Origin: Mangrovicoccus sp. HB161399
GTDB lineage: Bacteria > Pseudomonadota > Alphaproteobacteria > Rhodobacterales > Rhodobacteraceae
NCBI RefSeq assembly: GCF_013184745.1
Contig: NZ_JAATVU010000001.1
Coordinates: 1-64,000, forward strand
Direction of reading: 5' to 3'
Length of the DNA stretch: 64,000 nt
Each line of letters starts with the position of its first letter. Position 1 is the first letter of the stretch. The position numbers and the translations under genes are program-made. The notes under the pieces are model-generated. The model saw only the letters and a list, made by a program, of their open reading frames with translations, was not told the DNA's origin and did no database searches. Of this stretch, positions 1-9,855 are shown one piece after another.

Positions 1-172
1 CTGCGCCGGCCCCGGATGCCCACCATGGCACCTTCGATTCTCCCGGAACAAAGGGCTCCCCCCAACAGGCTCCTCTCCTGACTCAGGGGGCATTAAGAAA
101 TCGTAACGGTCCTCCTTGCTGCTGGCCCGGCGGCTGTCGAGACCGCCGGGATGGTCGAGAGCCCGGCGCGCC

Positions 173-565
173 TTACGGGAAGGTCGCGAGATAGGCGATC
201 ACGTCGGCCCGCTCCTGCTCCTTGCGGAGCCCGGCGAAGGCCATCTTGTTGCCCGGGACGAATGCCTTGGGATCGGCCAGGTAGGCGTCCAGCTCCTCGG
301 GCGTCCAGACATGCCCGTCCGCGCCCTTGGCGATCATGGCATCGGAATACTTGAAGTCCGGCGCCGAAGCGGTGACCCGGCCGACAATGCCGTTCAGTTC
401 CGGTCCGACCTTGTTCTTGGCATCCGGACCGACGGCATGGCAGGCCATGCACTTGCGGAACACCTTCTCGCCCTTTGCCGGGTCGCCGCCTTCCTGCGCG
501 ACGGCCGGCAGGGCCAGGCTCAGGGCTGCGAGGGAAAGGGCGATGATCTTGGCTGTCATGGTCAA
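173..565 (-). CDS. cycI: Isocytochrome c2 (class I c-type cytochrome)
   Basis: This is a 130-residue periplasmic electron carrier. A signal peptide of about 23 residues ends near AVAQ, followed by a CMACH haem-attachment motif. A later NKMAFAGL segment supplies the methionine axial ligand, the arrangement of cytochrome c2/c550. It lies 16 bp downstream of fghA and adhI on the same strand, the gene order that in Rhodobacter sphaeroides links isocytochrome c2 to formaldehyde dehydrogenase. By inference it accepts electrons from a quinoprotein alcohol or methanol dehydrogenase encoded outside the window. The family assignment is secure; the cycI name rests on context. Bases 1-172 downstream show no gene. 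Confidence 0.85.
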   Translation of the reverse strand: MTMTAKIIALSLAALSLALPAVAQEGGDPAKGEKVFRKCMACHAVGPDAKNKVGPELNGIVGRVTASAPDFKYSDAMIAKGADGHVWTPEELDAYLADPKAFVPGNKMAFAGLRKEQERADVIAYLATFP

Positions 566-581
566 GTAGTCCTTCTCTGGC

Positions 582-1417
582 TCAAACCGCTCCGAGACGC
601 TCCGCGTGCCACTTCACGTGGTCCTCGGCAAACGTCGAGATGAAGTAGTAGCTATGGTCATAGCCCGGCTGCAAGCGGAGGATGCCGGGCTGGCGGCGGC
701 GGCCCATCGCGGCAGCCAGCGCCTCGGGGCGGAGCAGGTCGAGGAACTGGTCCGAGGCCCCCTGGTCGACCAGAAGCTCGCCCTTCCAGCCGCGCTCCTC
801 CAGGAGGATCGAGCTGTCATGCATCGCCCATCCCGCCTCGTCCTCGCCCAGATAGGCCGAGAGCTGCTTGCGGCCCCAGTCGGACTGGGTCGGGTTGGCA
901 ATCGGCGCGAAGGCCGAAAGCGAGCCGTAGTTGTCGGGGTTCCTCAGCGCCACCGTCAGCGCGCCGTGCCCCCCCATCGAATGCCCGGTGATGCCGTGGC
1001 GGCCATCGACCGGAAAATTCTCCGATACCAGGGAATATAGCTCGTCGGTGACGTAATCCCACATCCGGAAATGCGGCGCCCAGGGCTCGCGCGTGGCGTT
1101 CACGTAGAAGCCCGCGCCCTGGCCCAGGTCATAGGCGTCGTCATTTGCCACGCCCTCGCCGCGCGGCGAGGTGTCGGGAAAGACGACGGCCATGCCGTGT
1201 TTCGCCGCATGTTCCTGGAAGCCGCCCTTGGTCATGGCGTTCTCGTGGGTGCAGGTCAGGCCCGAGAGATACCAAAGGCAGGGCACCTTGCCGTGCGCAG
1301 CCTGCGGCGGCAGGTAGACGGCGAAGGTCATGTCGCAGGAGGTCGAGCTGGCGGCGTGCCTGTACACGCCCTGCACGCCGCCGAAGCTCTTGTTTTCCGA
1401 GAGGATCTCGAAGCTCA

Positions 1418-1418
<1 letters not shown>
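582..1418 (-). CDS. fghA: S-formylglutathione hydrolase
   Basis: The 278-residue protein hydrolyses S-formylglutathione to formate and glutathione, the last step of glutathione-linked formaldehyde oxidation in the cytosol. It is an esterase-D type alpha/beta hydrolase. The nucleophile elbow GHSMGGHGA and the late YDHSYYF segment with the catalytic histidine are visible, as is the family block [11 protein letters not shown] near residue 50. Length is normal. Its ATG overlaps the adhI stop in a TGATG arrangement, so the two are translationally coupled. Confidence 0.95.
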
Positions 1419-2545
<1,127 letters not shown>

Positions 2546-2624
2546 GACCGCTTGCCGCGGCCTTCACTGATTGACCGAGACGGTAGAGCCGCGCCCCGGC
2601 CGGAACAATTCATACCTTCGGATG

Positions 2625-2634
2625 TGCCATGGCA
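2625..2634. promoter_or_regulatory. Palindrome in the divergent adhI promoter region
   Basis: TGCCATGGCA is a perfect 10-bp palindrome between adhI (read left) and the small exported protein gene (read right). It lies about 80 bp upstream of the adhI start, a plausible operator position for the formaldehyde-responsive regulator. No binding consensus is known to me, so the role is inference. Confidence 0.3.
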
Positions 2635-2696
2635 TACAAGCTGCGGATGGACACGACCTGAGGGCTTGGTATCCTGTGGCCGCGGGAGGTAAAAGA

Positions 2697-3314
2697 ATGA
2701 TTGCGAAATATTTTCCGAGCTTTGCGACACTTGCGGCGGTGGCGGTGACGGGCTGCGCGGCGCTTGCGCAGCCGGCCTCCGACCCGGACTGGCCCTGCGT
2801 TCAGCGCAAGGTCAGCCAGCTTTCCCCGGGATTGATGTGGGCCCATCCGATCCCCGAAATGAAGCTCGATGCCGAGACTGCGGCGGCCGCGGACGACGTG
2901 GTCGCGCGGCTGGTCCTGCGGCGCATGCCGCTGGAAGAGGTGCAGCCCGCCCTGGACGGCTTCGCCGATGCGCATGGCGGCGGCGAGGCGATGATGAGCC
3001 ACCTCTTCGGCGAGAGCTTCGACAAGCTCTCCCATCTGCGCACGCGGATCATGAAGGGAATCGAGGAATACGCGCAGAAGCAGATCGCGCTGTCGAAGCG
3101 GATCGACGGCGCGCGCAGCGAGATGGACACGCTGATGGCCGCGGACGATCCCGACTATGACCGGGTCGACGAGCTGGAGGTGCAGATCGACTGGGACGAG
3201 CGCATCTTCACCGACCGGCAGCGCTCGCTGACCTATGTCTGCGAGACCCCGGTGCTGCTGGAGAAGCGGCTCTACGGCATCGCCCAGATGCTCGAGGCCG
3301 AGATCCGGAGCTAG
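2697..3314 (+). CDS. Exported protein of unknown function, possible lipoprotein
   Basis: I do not recognise this 205-residue protein. The start at MIAKYF is preferred because GGGAGGT lies just upstream; longer in-frame extensions lack a ribosome site. Residues 1-27 form an export signal with VTGC, which could be a lipobox, or AQP as a signal peptidase I site. The mature part is helical and charged (residues 110-165) and may form a coiled coil. It is divergent from adhI and followed by a large inverted repeat. A role in C1 metabolism is only suggested by position. Confidence 0.7.
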   Translation: MIAKYFPSFATLAAVAVTGCAALAQPASDPDWPCVQRKVSQLSPGLMWAHPIPEMKLDAETAAAADDVVARLVLRRMPLEEVQPALDGFADAHGGGEAMMSHLFGESFDKLSHLRTRIMKGIEEYAQKQIALSKRIDGARSEMDTLMAADDPDYDRVDELEVQIDWDERIFTDRQRSLTYVCETPVLLEKRLYGIAQMLEAEIRS

Positions 3315-3318
3315 GCGC

Positions 3319-3372
3319 CCGCCTCCGGCCCGCGGGCCGGCCGCCGGGCGGAGACCCCCGGGCCGGAGGCGG
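3319..3372. terminator. Long inverted repeat between convergent genes
   Basis: Positions 3319-3332 (CCGCCTCCGGCCCG) pair perfectly with 3359-3372, giving a 14-bp GC stem around a loop of 26 bases. It sits between the stops of two converging genes and has no T-tract. It is most likely a bidirectional transcription barrier. Confidence 0.6.
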
Positions 3373-3375
3373 CGC

Positions 3376-4407
3376 TCACTCCCATTCCAGCTCGGCATAG
3401 GCGACGGTGGCGTTGCGCGGGTTGTTGAGCTCGAAAAGCTCCCAGTTCCCTGCCTCCGAGGCCGCCACCGCCGCGGTCGCCGAGGACAGGCGCAGCCCGA
3501 TGTCGAGCGCAGCGCGCGTGTCCCCGGCCAGCACGTCGAGATAGCGGCGCAGCGGCTCCGCACCGTCCGGCCAGCCGAGCCGCGCGGCGCCGTGACCCGG
3601 CACAACCCCCGAAAAGGACATCTTCGACAGGGCCGCCAGCACCGACTGCCAGCCCCGGAGCGAGCCGTCGATCACCGGTGCGTGGCGGTCGAAGACCAGG
3701 TCGCCCGCAAAGAGCAGCCCCGAAAGGCTGTCGGCCGCCGTCAGGTCGGTCGGCGTGTGCGCTTCCGGCCAGGTGGCCAGCCACAGGCGGCGGCCGCCCA
3801 GGTCGATCTCCACCGAATCCGATATCTCCGCGTCCACCGCCGGAATCTGCGAGCCGAGGAAGCCCGGGCCGATCTCCTGCCGGAACCGCGTCAGGTAGCT
3901 TTCCGCCCGGTCGGCCATTGCGCGGGCCAGCCTGTGGCTGCCGGCGACGTCCGCCCCCGCCTCGGCCAGGACGGAGGCGCCGAAGACATGGTCGGGATGC
4001 ATGTGGGTCAGGATCACGTGGCTGACCGGCAGGCCGGTGCGCGCCCGGATCGCCCGCCACAGGTCCTCGCCCATCGCCCGGCTGCTGCCGCTGTCGATGG
4101 CCGCGACGCTGTCGGTGCCGATGACGAAGGCCAGGTTCGAGGTGTCGCCGCCATTCTCCGAGTCGGGCTCGGCGATGGCGCCCGTGTGCACGAAGACCCC
4201 GGGCGCGACCTCCTCGACGGACAGCCCGGGGCCGGAGGCGGCGCAGAACGGCGCGCCCTTCGCCTCCAGCCCGGGCAGGGCCGGCGCGGCAGCGGCGGAG
4301 AGCCCCGCCTCGCAGGCCTCCATCGTCGCGGCCTCGTGCCCCGGCACCAGCATGTCGCGGCAGTCGCCGCCTTCCAGCGCGCAGAGCGTCACCAGCACTT
4401 CGAACAT
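3376..4407 (-). CDS. Quinoprotein relay system zinc metallohydrolase (SoxH-like, MBL fold)
   Basis: The 343-residue metallo-beta-lactamase-fold protein carries the zinc motif THMHPDH in its first half and later FAGDLVFD and PGHG metal-binding segments. The start at MFEVLVTL is chosen because GGAGGAGGG lies directly upstream; the longer open frame has no such site. Proteins of this family (quinoprotein relay system zinc metallohydrolase 2) occur next to PQQ-dependent dehydrogenases together with a SoxYZ-like carrier. Here the carrier gene is divergent across 113 bp, which supports the assignment. The substrate is unknown. The N-terminus looks only weakly signal-like, so location is uncertain. 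Confidence 0.8.
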   Translation of the reverse strand: MFEVLVTLCALEGGDCRDMLVPGHEAATMEACEAGLSAAAAPALPGLEAKGAPFCAASGPGLSVEEVAPGVFVHTGAIAEPDSENGGDTSNLAFVIGTDSVAAIDSGSSRAMGEDLWRAIRARTGLPVSHVILTHMHPDHVFGASVLAEAGADVAGSHRLARAMADRAESYLTRFRQEIGPGFLGSQIPAVDAEISDSVEIDLGGRRLWLATWPEAHTPTDLTAADSLSGLLFAGDLVFDRHAPVIDGSLRGWQSVLAALSKMSFSGVVPGHGAARLGWPDGAEPLRRYLDVLAGDTRAALDIGLRLSSATAAVAASEAGNWELFELNNPRNATVAYAELEWE

Positions 4408-4520
4408 CCGTCCCTCCTCCGCCCGCACGGAAAGTTGCGGGCCATTCTCCCGGAATTCCTTCCCCGATTGTCCCGTTCCGTGGCAGGCTTGCAACCTGAG
4501 AGAGCAAGGGAGGAGACCAC

Positions 4521-5321
4521 ATGCTCTGGAGGACCGCCATCCTCGCCGCCGTCATGGCCGCCCCGGCCGTGCTGGCGCTGGCCGACGAGCTGCCCAATCC
4601 GCTGGTCAACGGCCCCACCTGGGACGCGCTGCGCTATGACATCGCCGGGGACGATCCGATTGCCGACGGCGCCGGGCTGTTCGAGGTCGACGCGCCCTAC
4701 CGCGCCCATGACGCGGCCACCGTGCCAGTCCGGATCACCCAGCTCGACCCGTCGCGGACGATCACCAAAGCGACCGTGATCATTGACGAAAACCCGGCTC
4801 CGGTGGCCGGGGAATTCACCTTCGGCACCGCCATGGCGCCGCTCGACTTCGAGTTGCGCGTGCGGGTGAACCAGTATTCCGACCTGCGGGTGATCGCCGA
4901 GACGCCGCAGGGGCTGGCGATGACCGGGCGCTTCGTCAAGGCCTCGGGCGGCTGCGCGGCCCCGGCCTCGCGCGACCCGGAACTGGCGCTGGCCTCGATG
5001 GGGCAGATGAAGCTCAAGACGTTCGGCGGCGATCCCGGCGGGCGCCGCGAGGCGCAGGTGATGATTCGCCATCCGAACTACTCCGGGCTGCAGCGCGACC
5101 AGGTCACCCATCTCTTCATCCCCGCGCATTTCATCTCGGAGCTGGAGGTGCGGCAGGGCGGCGACCTGCTGTTCCGCATGGAGGGCGGCATCTCGATCAG
5201 CGAGAACCCGGCCTTCCGCTTCTCCTATGCCGATGACGGCTCGCCCACGCTGACGGTCACCGCGACCGATACCGAGGGCAACACCTTCCGCCAGGAGCTG
5301 CCCAAGGACAGCGCCAGCTAG
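4521..5321 (+). CDS. Quinoprotein dehydrogenase-associated SoxYZ-like carrier protein
   Basis: This 266-residue periplasmic protein has a signal peptide (about residues 1-21, ending LALA). A SoxY-like domain ends in SGGCAAP near residue 145, whose cysteine corresponds to the substrate-carrying cysteine of SoxY. A SoxZ-like domain follows to the C-terminus. This single-chain SoxY-SoxZ fusion is found beside quinoprotein dehydrogenases rather than in thiosulfate-oxidation operons, and no other sox gene is present. It is likely the partner of the divergent SoxH-like hydrolase. A strong ribosome site (GGGAGGAG) precedes the ATG. The group carried on the cysteine is unknown. Confidence 0.85.
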   Translation: MLWRTAILAAVMAAPAVLALADELPNPLVNGPTWDALRYDIAGDDPIADGAGLFEVDAPYRAHDAATVPVRITQLDPSRTITKATVIIDENPAPVAGEFTFGTAMAPLDFELRVRVNQYSDLRVIAETPQGLAMTGRFVKASGGCAAPASRDPELALASMGQMKLKTFGGDPGGRREAQVMIRHPNYSGLQRDQVTHLFIPAHFISELEVRQGGDLLFRMEGGISISENPAFRFSYADDGSPTLTVTATDTEGNTFRQELPKDSAS

Positions 5322-5395
5322 GGCGACCCTAGCACGGCCGGAGCCCGCCGGCCCCGCCGCGCGCGCCGGACCGCCCGGCGCGCTGCCCGGCAGGA

Positions 5396-5740
5396 TCAGA
5401 AGCAGAGGATCTCCGCCTCGGCCTGGGCGCGGCGGAGATCGGCCACCAGCGCGTCGGCCGAGGGCGAGGAACGGAAGATCGCCATCCGCTCGCCGCCGAC
5501 CTGGCGCATCGACAGCACGGTCTCGGCCTCGACGTATTTGTCGTAGGGCAGCACCGCCGCGATCTGGTCGACCGAGCAGGAACACCGCTCCAGCACATCG
5601 CGCCCCTGCCCGTTCACCGCCATGCAGGCGAAGACGTAATCGGCGCGCGCCGAGGTCGGGTAGTCGTTGAAGCGCTCGTCGAGCCCCTGCGCTCCGGCCG
5701 CGCTCCCGGCCAGCAGGAGCGCCGCGAGGACCGGCCTCAT
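5396..5740 (-). CDS. Small exported cysteine-containing protein, unknown function
   Basis: The 114-residue protein begins with a signal peptide (residues 1-18). The mature part has cysteines in FACMAV, CSCS and at the penultimate residue, which could form disulfides in the periplasm. I do not recognise the family. Its ATG overlaps the stop of the preceding gene by 4 bp (ATGA), so it is translationally coupled to that gene. The pair sits directly behind the sensor kinase gene, suggesting a periplasmic role in C1 or quinoprotein metabolism. Confidence 0.75.
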   Translation of the reverse strand: MRPVLAALLLAGSAAGAQGLDERFNDYPTSARADYVFACMAVNGQGRDVLERCSCSVDQIAAVLPYDKYVEAETVLSMRQVGGERMAIFRSSPSADALVADLRRAQAEAEILCF

Positions 5741-6402
5741 TGCCCGCCCTCCTCGCCTTCGAAGGTGATTTCCGAGCTGTAGAGCACCCCGCCCTGGCCG
5801 TCCGGCACCGTGGCGGAGAGGCGGCTGTACCAGCCGGGGACGGCCTCGCTCATCACCGCGCGGATCTCGAGCGCCGCGAAGCCGGCCATGCGGGCGGAGT
5901 TCGGGTCGCCCTCGAAGGGACGGAACACCACCTCGCGGGCTGGCTGGCCATCGACCTCGACATCCTCGACGCCCGCGGGACGCGACAGCGCGTCCTTCAT
6001 CCGGTTGCGGATGTAGAACTGGCTGCCGCCGGTGATCTGCGCCATGTCGCGGGTCACGGTTTCCATGTGGTACATCGCCAGCGGGCTGCCGACGCTCGCC
6101 GGGAAGGCGCCGACGACATGCGTGCTGTCCCGGTCGGGGCCGAATCCCAGCTGCACCTCGTCGGCATCGTCCCCGGCGAAGGCCAGCCGCAGCACGCCGC
6201 TGTTGCGCGACGCGAAGCCTTCGTCGGCGGGCAGGACGACGGTGCGGGCATAGGTCAGCACCTTGCCGTGCGGCACCGCATCGAGCGTGCCGCCTCGGAA
6301 CATCAGCGCATAGGGCGCCGCGGTCTCGGCGGCCGGTGCCGCGAAAGGCGCGGCGAGCGCCAGCGCGGCGGCCAGCGCCGCAGCCATCAGGCCTGTCTTC
6401 AT
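5737..6402 (-). CDS. Exported protein of unknown function in the formaldehyde-regulator operon
   Basis: This is a 221-residue exported protein. The start is set at MKTGLM because GAGGGAGGA precedes it; an upstream ATG (MREET) lacks one. Residues 1-25 are a clear signal peptide. The rest looks beta-rich and has no motif I recognise. It begins 32 bp after the histidine kinase gene and overlaps the next small gene by 4 bp, so it is probably transcribed with the regulator genes. An extracytoplasmic accessory to sensing or to a quinoprotein is possible but unproven. Confidence 0.75.
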   Translation of the reverse strand: MKTGLMAAALAAALALAAPFAAPAAETAAPYALMFRGGTLDAVPHGKVLTYARTVVLPADEGFASRNSGVLRLAFAGDDADEVQLGFGPDRDSTHVVGAFPASVGSPLAMYHMETVTRDMAQITGGSQFYIRNRMKDALSRPAGVEDVEVDGQPAREVVFRPFEGDPNSARMAGFAALEIRAVMSEAVPGWYSRLSATVPDGQGGVLYSSEITFEGEEGGQ

Positions 6403-6434
6403 GGTTTCCTCCCTCAAGTCTGCTGCGGTGCCGC

Positions 6435-8687
6435 TCAGGAGGCGGTCATCGCGGAAAAGGCATTGCGCTCGCGCATCGCGGCGGCGACGCGGCGGCGCAG
6501 CTTCTGCAGGTCCACGGGCTTGGTCAGCACCTCGGCGCCCATCGAGCGCGCGGTCCAGAGAAGTTCGGTGGAACGGTCCGCCGTCACCATGATCGCCGGG
6601 ATCGAAACGCCCGTGGCACGGCGCACCGCGGCGATCGCGTCGACGCCGGTGGCGCCGTCATCCAGATGGTAATCCGCCAGGATCAGGTCCGGCGGGATGC
6701 CGATATCGGCCGTGACCGCCAGCGCCTCCTCGGCCGAGCAGGTGCCGAAAACCGAGGCGCCCCAGCTTTCCAGCACCTGCACCGTGGCGAAAAGAAGGTC
6801 CGGATCGTTCTCGATCACCAGCACCAGCAGGTCCAGGTCCTCGCCCGACAGATCCGGCGCCGCGGCGGGCGCGGGCTGGCTGACGCGCGGGGCATCGACC
6901 CGCGGCAGCGCGATGGAGAAGACCGATCCCACGCCCGGCGTGGAGCGCACCGACAGGCGGTGCCCCAGCAGGCGGCAGGTGCGGTCGACGATCGACAGGC
7001 CCAGCCCCATCCCCGGCCCGGCCTTGGCCCCGGCGGCGCGGGTGAATTCCTTGAAGATCTTCTGCTGGTCCTCGGGGCTGATCCCCATGCCGGTGTCCCA
7101 GACCTCCAGCACCGTCTCGTCGCCGCGCTGGCGGCAGCCGAGCAGCACCCGGCCCTCGGAAGTGTACTGGATCGCGTTGACCACCAGGTTCTGGATCGAG
7201 CGCAGCAGGTAGCGCTGGTCGCTCATCACCCAGGCGGAGCTGGGCACCACAGAGAGCTTGACCCGCTTCTGCGCGGCCAGCGGCGCCTGGTCCTCGACCA
7301 CGGAGCTCATCAGCGGCCCGAGGCAGACCGGCGACGGGCTGAGATCGGCGCCGGTGGAATCGAGCCGCGAAATGTCGAGGATCGCCTGCAGCAGCGACTC
7401 CATCGAGGCGAAGGAGCCCTGCAGCCGCTCCACCATGCCGATCAGCTCGCTGTCGCGGGCCTTCTCGGCCAGCGACGACAGAAGCAGCTTGGCGGCATTG
7501 GCCGGCTGCAGGAGGTCATGGCTGGCGGCAGCGAGAAATCGGGTCTTGGAGGTCACCGCCTCCTCGGCCAGCTCCTTGGCGCGCTTCAGCTCTTCCTTCA
7601 CCTTGGCCTGGTGCTCGTGCTGCTCCAGCAGCGCCTGGTGCGCGGCTGTCAGCTCGGCGGTGCGCTCCTCGACGCGGCGCTCCAGCAGCTCGGTCGCCTG
7701 CACTTCCAGCGTGATGTCGGCAATGTCGGCCAGGAAGCCGCGGTCGGGCAGCAGGTGGACATGCAGCCCCAGCACGCGGCCCGAGGGATGGCGCAGTCGC
7801 TTGCGCAGACCGCCCTCGTCGCGCAGCACCTGCCGCCAGTTGGAAAAATCCAGCAGGTCCTCGACATGGATGTCATAGCTGGTGCGGATGAAGTCCAGGA
7901 TGTCGGCGAAGGAGGTGCCGGACTGCACCAGCCGCACCGGCAGGCCCAGCAGATCGCGGAACCGGTCGTTGTGGATCAGCAGCGCCCCCTCGCGGGAGAA
8001 GGTGCCCAGGCCGGACGACATGTGATCGAAGGCCGCCTGCATGTAATGGGCGTGCATGTCGATCAGGTGGTCCTTCTCGCGCCGCGCCCGCCGCACGATG
8101 TCGGAAATGTCGGTCTGCAGGATGATCTGGTTGTCGCTGGAGGTCCGCTGCAGCGCGAACTGGAACCAGCGGTCGCCGATCAGCCCGACGACGAAGGTGT
8201 TGACGGTCTGGCCCTTGGGCATGTCGCGGGCGCGCGCCAGCGCCTCGCGGGTCCGGCCGTCCTGGTTCAGCACGTGGCCCGAGGCACGCAGCGCGTCGAA
8301 ATACTCCGGCACGGTCAGCCCGGCGCGGATGCGGTGCGAGACATCCGGCAGCAGCGTCTCGAAGAGGTCGTTGCAGATGTCGAGCCGCCCGTCGGTGAAC
8401 AGCGCGAAGCCGCCCTCCATCACCGAGAGCGCCTCGGTCAGGGTCTTGCGGCTCTTCTCGCGGTCGAAGCGCAGCTGCTCCAGCTCGGTGGAGGCGCGCT
8501 CCAGGTCGCGGGTCTTGGCCCAGACCTGTTCCTGCAGCGTGACGGCCGACTGGAAGGCGGCATAGGCCGACTGCCCGACCGTATGCTGGCGCTGGTTGCG
8601 GCGCAGGAGCGCGTCGATGATGCGCGCCTGCTTCTCCACCTGCACTTCCGGCGGGTCGGCGGGATTGATCAGAGAAGGGTGGTCCAT
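6435..8687 (-). CDS. rfdS: Hybrid sensor histidine kinase, RfdS/FlhS-like
   Basis: The 750-residue protein is soluble. An N-terminal coiled coil is followed by tandem PAS-like domains (about residues 80-330) and a second coiled coil. The phosphoacceptor helix has ASHDLLQP (His about 390). The ATPase domain shows a VVNAIQY N-box and DTGMGIS and GMGLGLS boxes. A C-terminal receiver domain carries LILADYH as phosphorylation site and a TKPVD lysine. The start at MDHPSL overlaps the FIST gene by 19 bp. The architecture and the neighbouring LuxR-type regulator and gfa/adhI genes match RfdS of Rhodobacter and FlhS of Paracoccus, which activate formaldehyde oxidation genes. The signal sensed is not known from sequence. 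Confidence 0.85.
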   Translation of the reverse strand: MDHPSLINPADPPEVQVEKQARIIDALLRRNQRQHTVGQSAYAAFQSAVTLQEQVWAKTRDLERASTELEQLRFDREKSRKTLTEALSVMEGGFALFTDGRLDICNDLFETLLPDVSHRIRAGLTVPEYFDALRASGHVLNQDGRTREALARARDMPKGQTVNTFVVGLIGDRWFQFALQRTSSDNQIILQTDISDIVRRARREKDHLIDMHAHYMQAAFDHMSSGLGTFSREGALLIHNDRFRDLLGLPVRLVQSGTSFADILDFIRTSYDIHVEDLLDFSNWRQVLRDEGGLRKRLRHPSGRVLGLHVHLLPDRGFLADIADITLEVQATELLERRVEERTAELTAAHQALLEQHEHQAKVKEELKRAKELAEEAVTSKTRFLAAASHDLLQPANAAKLLLSSLAEKARDSELIGMVERLQGSFASMESLLQAILDISRLDSTGADLSPSPVCLGPLMSSVVEDQAPLAAQKRVKLSVVPSSAWVMSDQRYLLRSIQNLVVNAIQYTSEGRVLLGCRQRGDETVLEVWDTGMGISPEDQQKIFKEFTRAAGAKAGPGMGLGLSIVDRTCRLLGHRLSVRSTPGVGSVFSIALPRVDAPRVSQPAPAAAPDLSGEDLDLLVLVIENDPDLLFATVQVLESWGASVFGTCSAEEALAVTADIGIPPDLILADYHLDDGATGVDAIAAVRRATGVSIPAIMVTADRSTELLWTARSMGAEVLTKPVDLQKLRRRVAAAMRERNAFSAMTAS

Positions 8688-9853
8688 GACGGTCCGAAAA
8701 AGGCGACGCCGACGAATGTCTGGTTCACATGCACGCCGCAATGCTGTTCGCCATAGGTGTTGAAGCCGATGACACGATGTTCCTGCAGCAGCCGCGAGGC
8801 CGCGCCGGTGAGGGATTTCTGGCCGAGCTCCAGCTTGCGCAGGTAGCAGTCGAAGCCGAGGATGAAATCGGGCCGCCTGCCCTTGGCGTCGGTGACGTCG
8901 AGCCCGGCGCGCAGCTTGGCGATCAGGTCCTGGCCCTCGCCCAGGGTCAGCAGGATGCCGTCCTCGATCGCCGACAGGAAGGACAGCGACCCGTCGGGCA
9001 GCGCCTGCTGGATGCCGCGCACGTGGTACATGGCGTTGTTCCTGACCAGCACCGGGTTCTCGGCGAAGACCTTGGGGGTCAGCTCGCCGACCGACAGTCC
9101 CAGCTGGCGGGCATATTCCTCGGCCGCGGGGGCGCCGTTCAGCTCCTGGACGATGCGCTCCTCGGGAATGGCGCGGGTGACGACCATGTGCTGGTCCGAG
9201 GGCAGGAAATGGTCGAAGCCGAGCCCCGCGAAGTCCATGTCGGTCTCGATCAGCAGCACCACCGCGGCATCGGTCAGGAAGCGCCCGCCATGCAGCACGA
9301 AGGTCTCCGCGAATTCGTGGTCGTCCGCCGCCGATCCGCCGAAGCAGGGCAGATCCTCCAGCGTCGTGACCATGGTGGCGACCAGCATGTCCTCCTGCTT
9401 CGACAGCCCGTCGGCGAAGGTCAGCGCCAGCCGGTTCCAGTTCGCCGTGCGCGGGAAGCGCGAGGCCAGGCGGCGCAGGTCGCGCGAGATCCGGCTGATT
9501 GCCAGCGGCTTCAGCGGCGAGATCAGCAGCGAGGCGCAGCGGAAATGCGCCTTGGTGAAGGCGATCGCCAGCAGCGCGCCGGTCTCGTAGCCCTCCGGCG
9601 TGATCTGTCCCGCCGAGGAACAGCCGAAGACCGGCAGCCCGGCAAAGGCGCGGTTCAGCCCCGCGGCCAGATCCTCGCGGTCGAGCGCGGCCGGGGCGAA
9701 GACCAGCAGGAAGCAGATGTCGGTGCCGGCGAGCTGCTGCGCCAGGTCGACCACGGCGCGCCCGGCATCGGGTTCGCGCGACACGGCGACCGCAATCGGG
9801 TTCGCCGCGGCCCCGGAGGGCCGCGCCACGGGATCGGCGATCAGGTTACCCAT
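8669..9853 (-). CDS. FIST-domain signal transduction protein
   Basis: The 394-residue protein has an N-terminal FIST domain (VFGCSSAGQITPEG and FGGSAADD are typical) and a C-terminal FIST_C domain with IGFNTYGEQ near the end. FIST domains are predicted sensors of small ligands such as amino acids. No signal peptide or membrane helix is seen, so it is cytosolic. It starts 2 bp after the response regulator gene and overlaps the kinase gene. This suggests it is the ligand-binding input for a kinase that has no membrane sensor of its own. That it senses formaldehyde or a glutathione adduct is inference. Confidence 0.85.
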   Translation of the reverse strand: MGNLIADPVARPSGAAANPIAVAVSREPDAGRAVVDLAQQLAGTDICFLLVFAPAALDREDLAAGLNRAFAGLPVFGCSSAGQITPEGYETGALLAIAFTKAHFRCASLLISPLKPLAISRISRDLRRLASRFPRTANWNRLALTFADGLSKQEDMLVATMVTTLEDLPCFGGSAADDHEFAETFVLHGGRFLTDAAVVLLIETDMDFAGLGFDHFLPSDQHMVVTRAIPEERIVQELNGAPAAEEYARQLGLSVGELTPKVFAENPVLVRNNAMYHVRGIQQALPDGSLSFLSAIEDGILLTLGEGQDLIAKLRAGLDVTDAKGRRPDFILGFDCYLRKLELGQKSLTGAASRLLQEHRVIGFNTYGEQHCGVHVNQTFVGVAFFGPSWTTLL

Positions 9854-9855
9854 TG

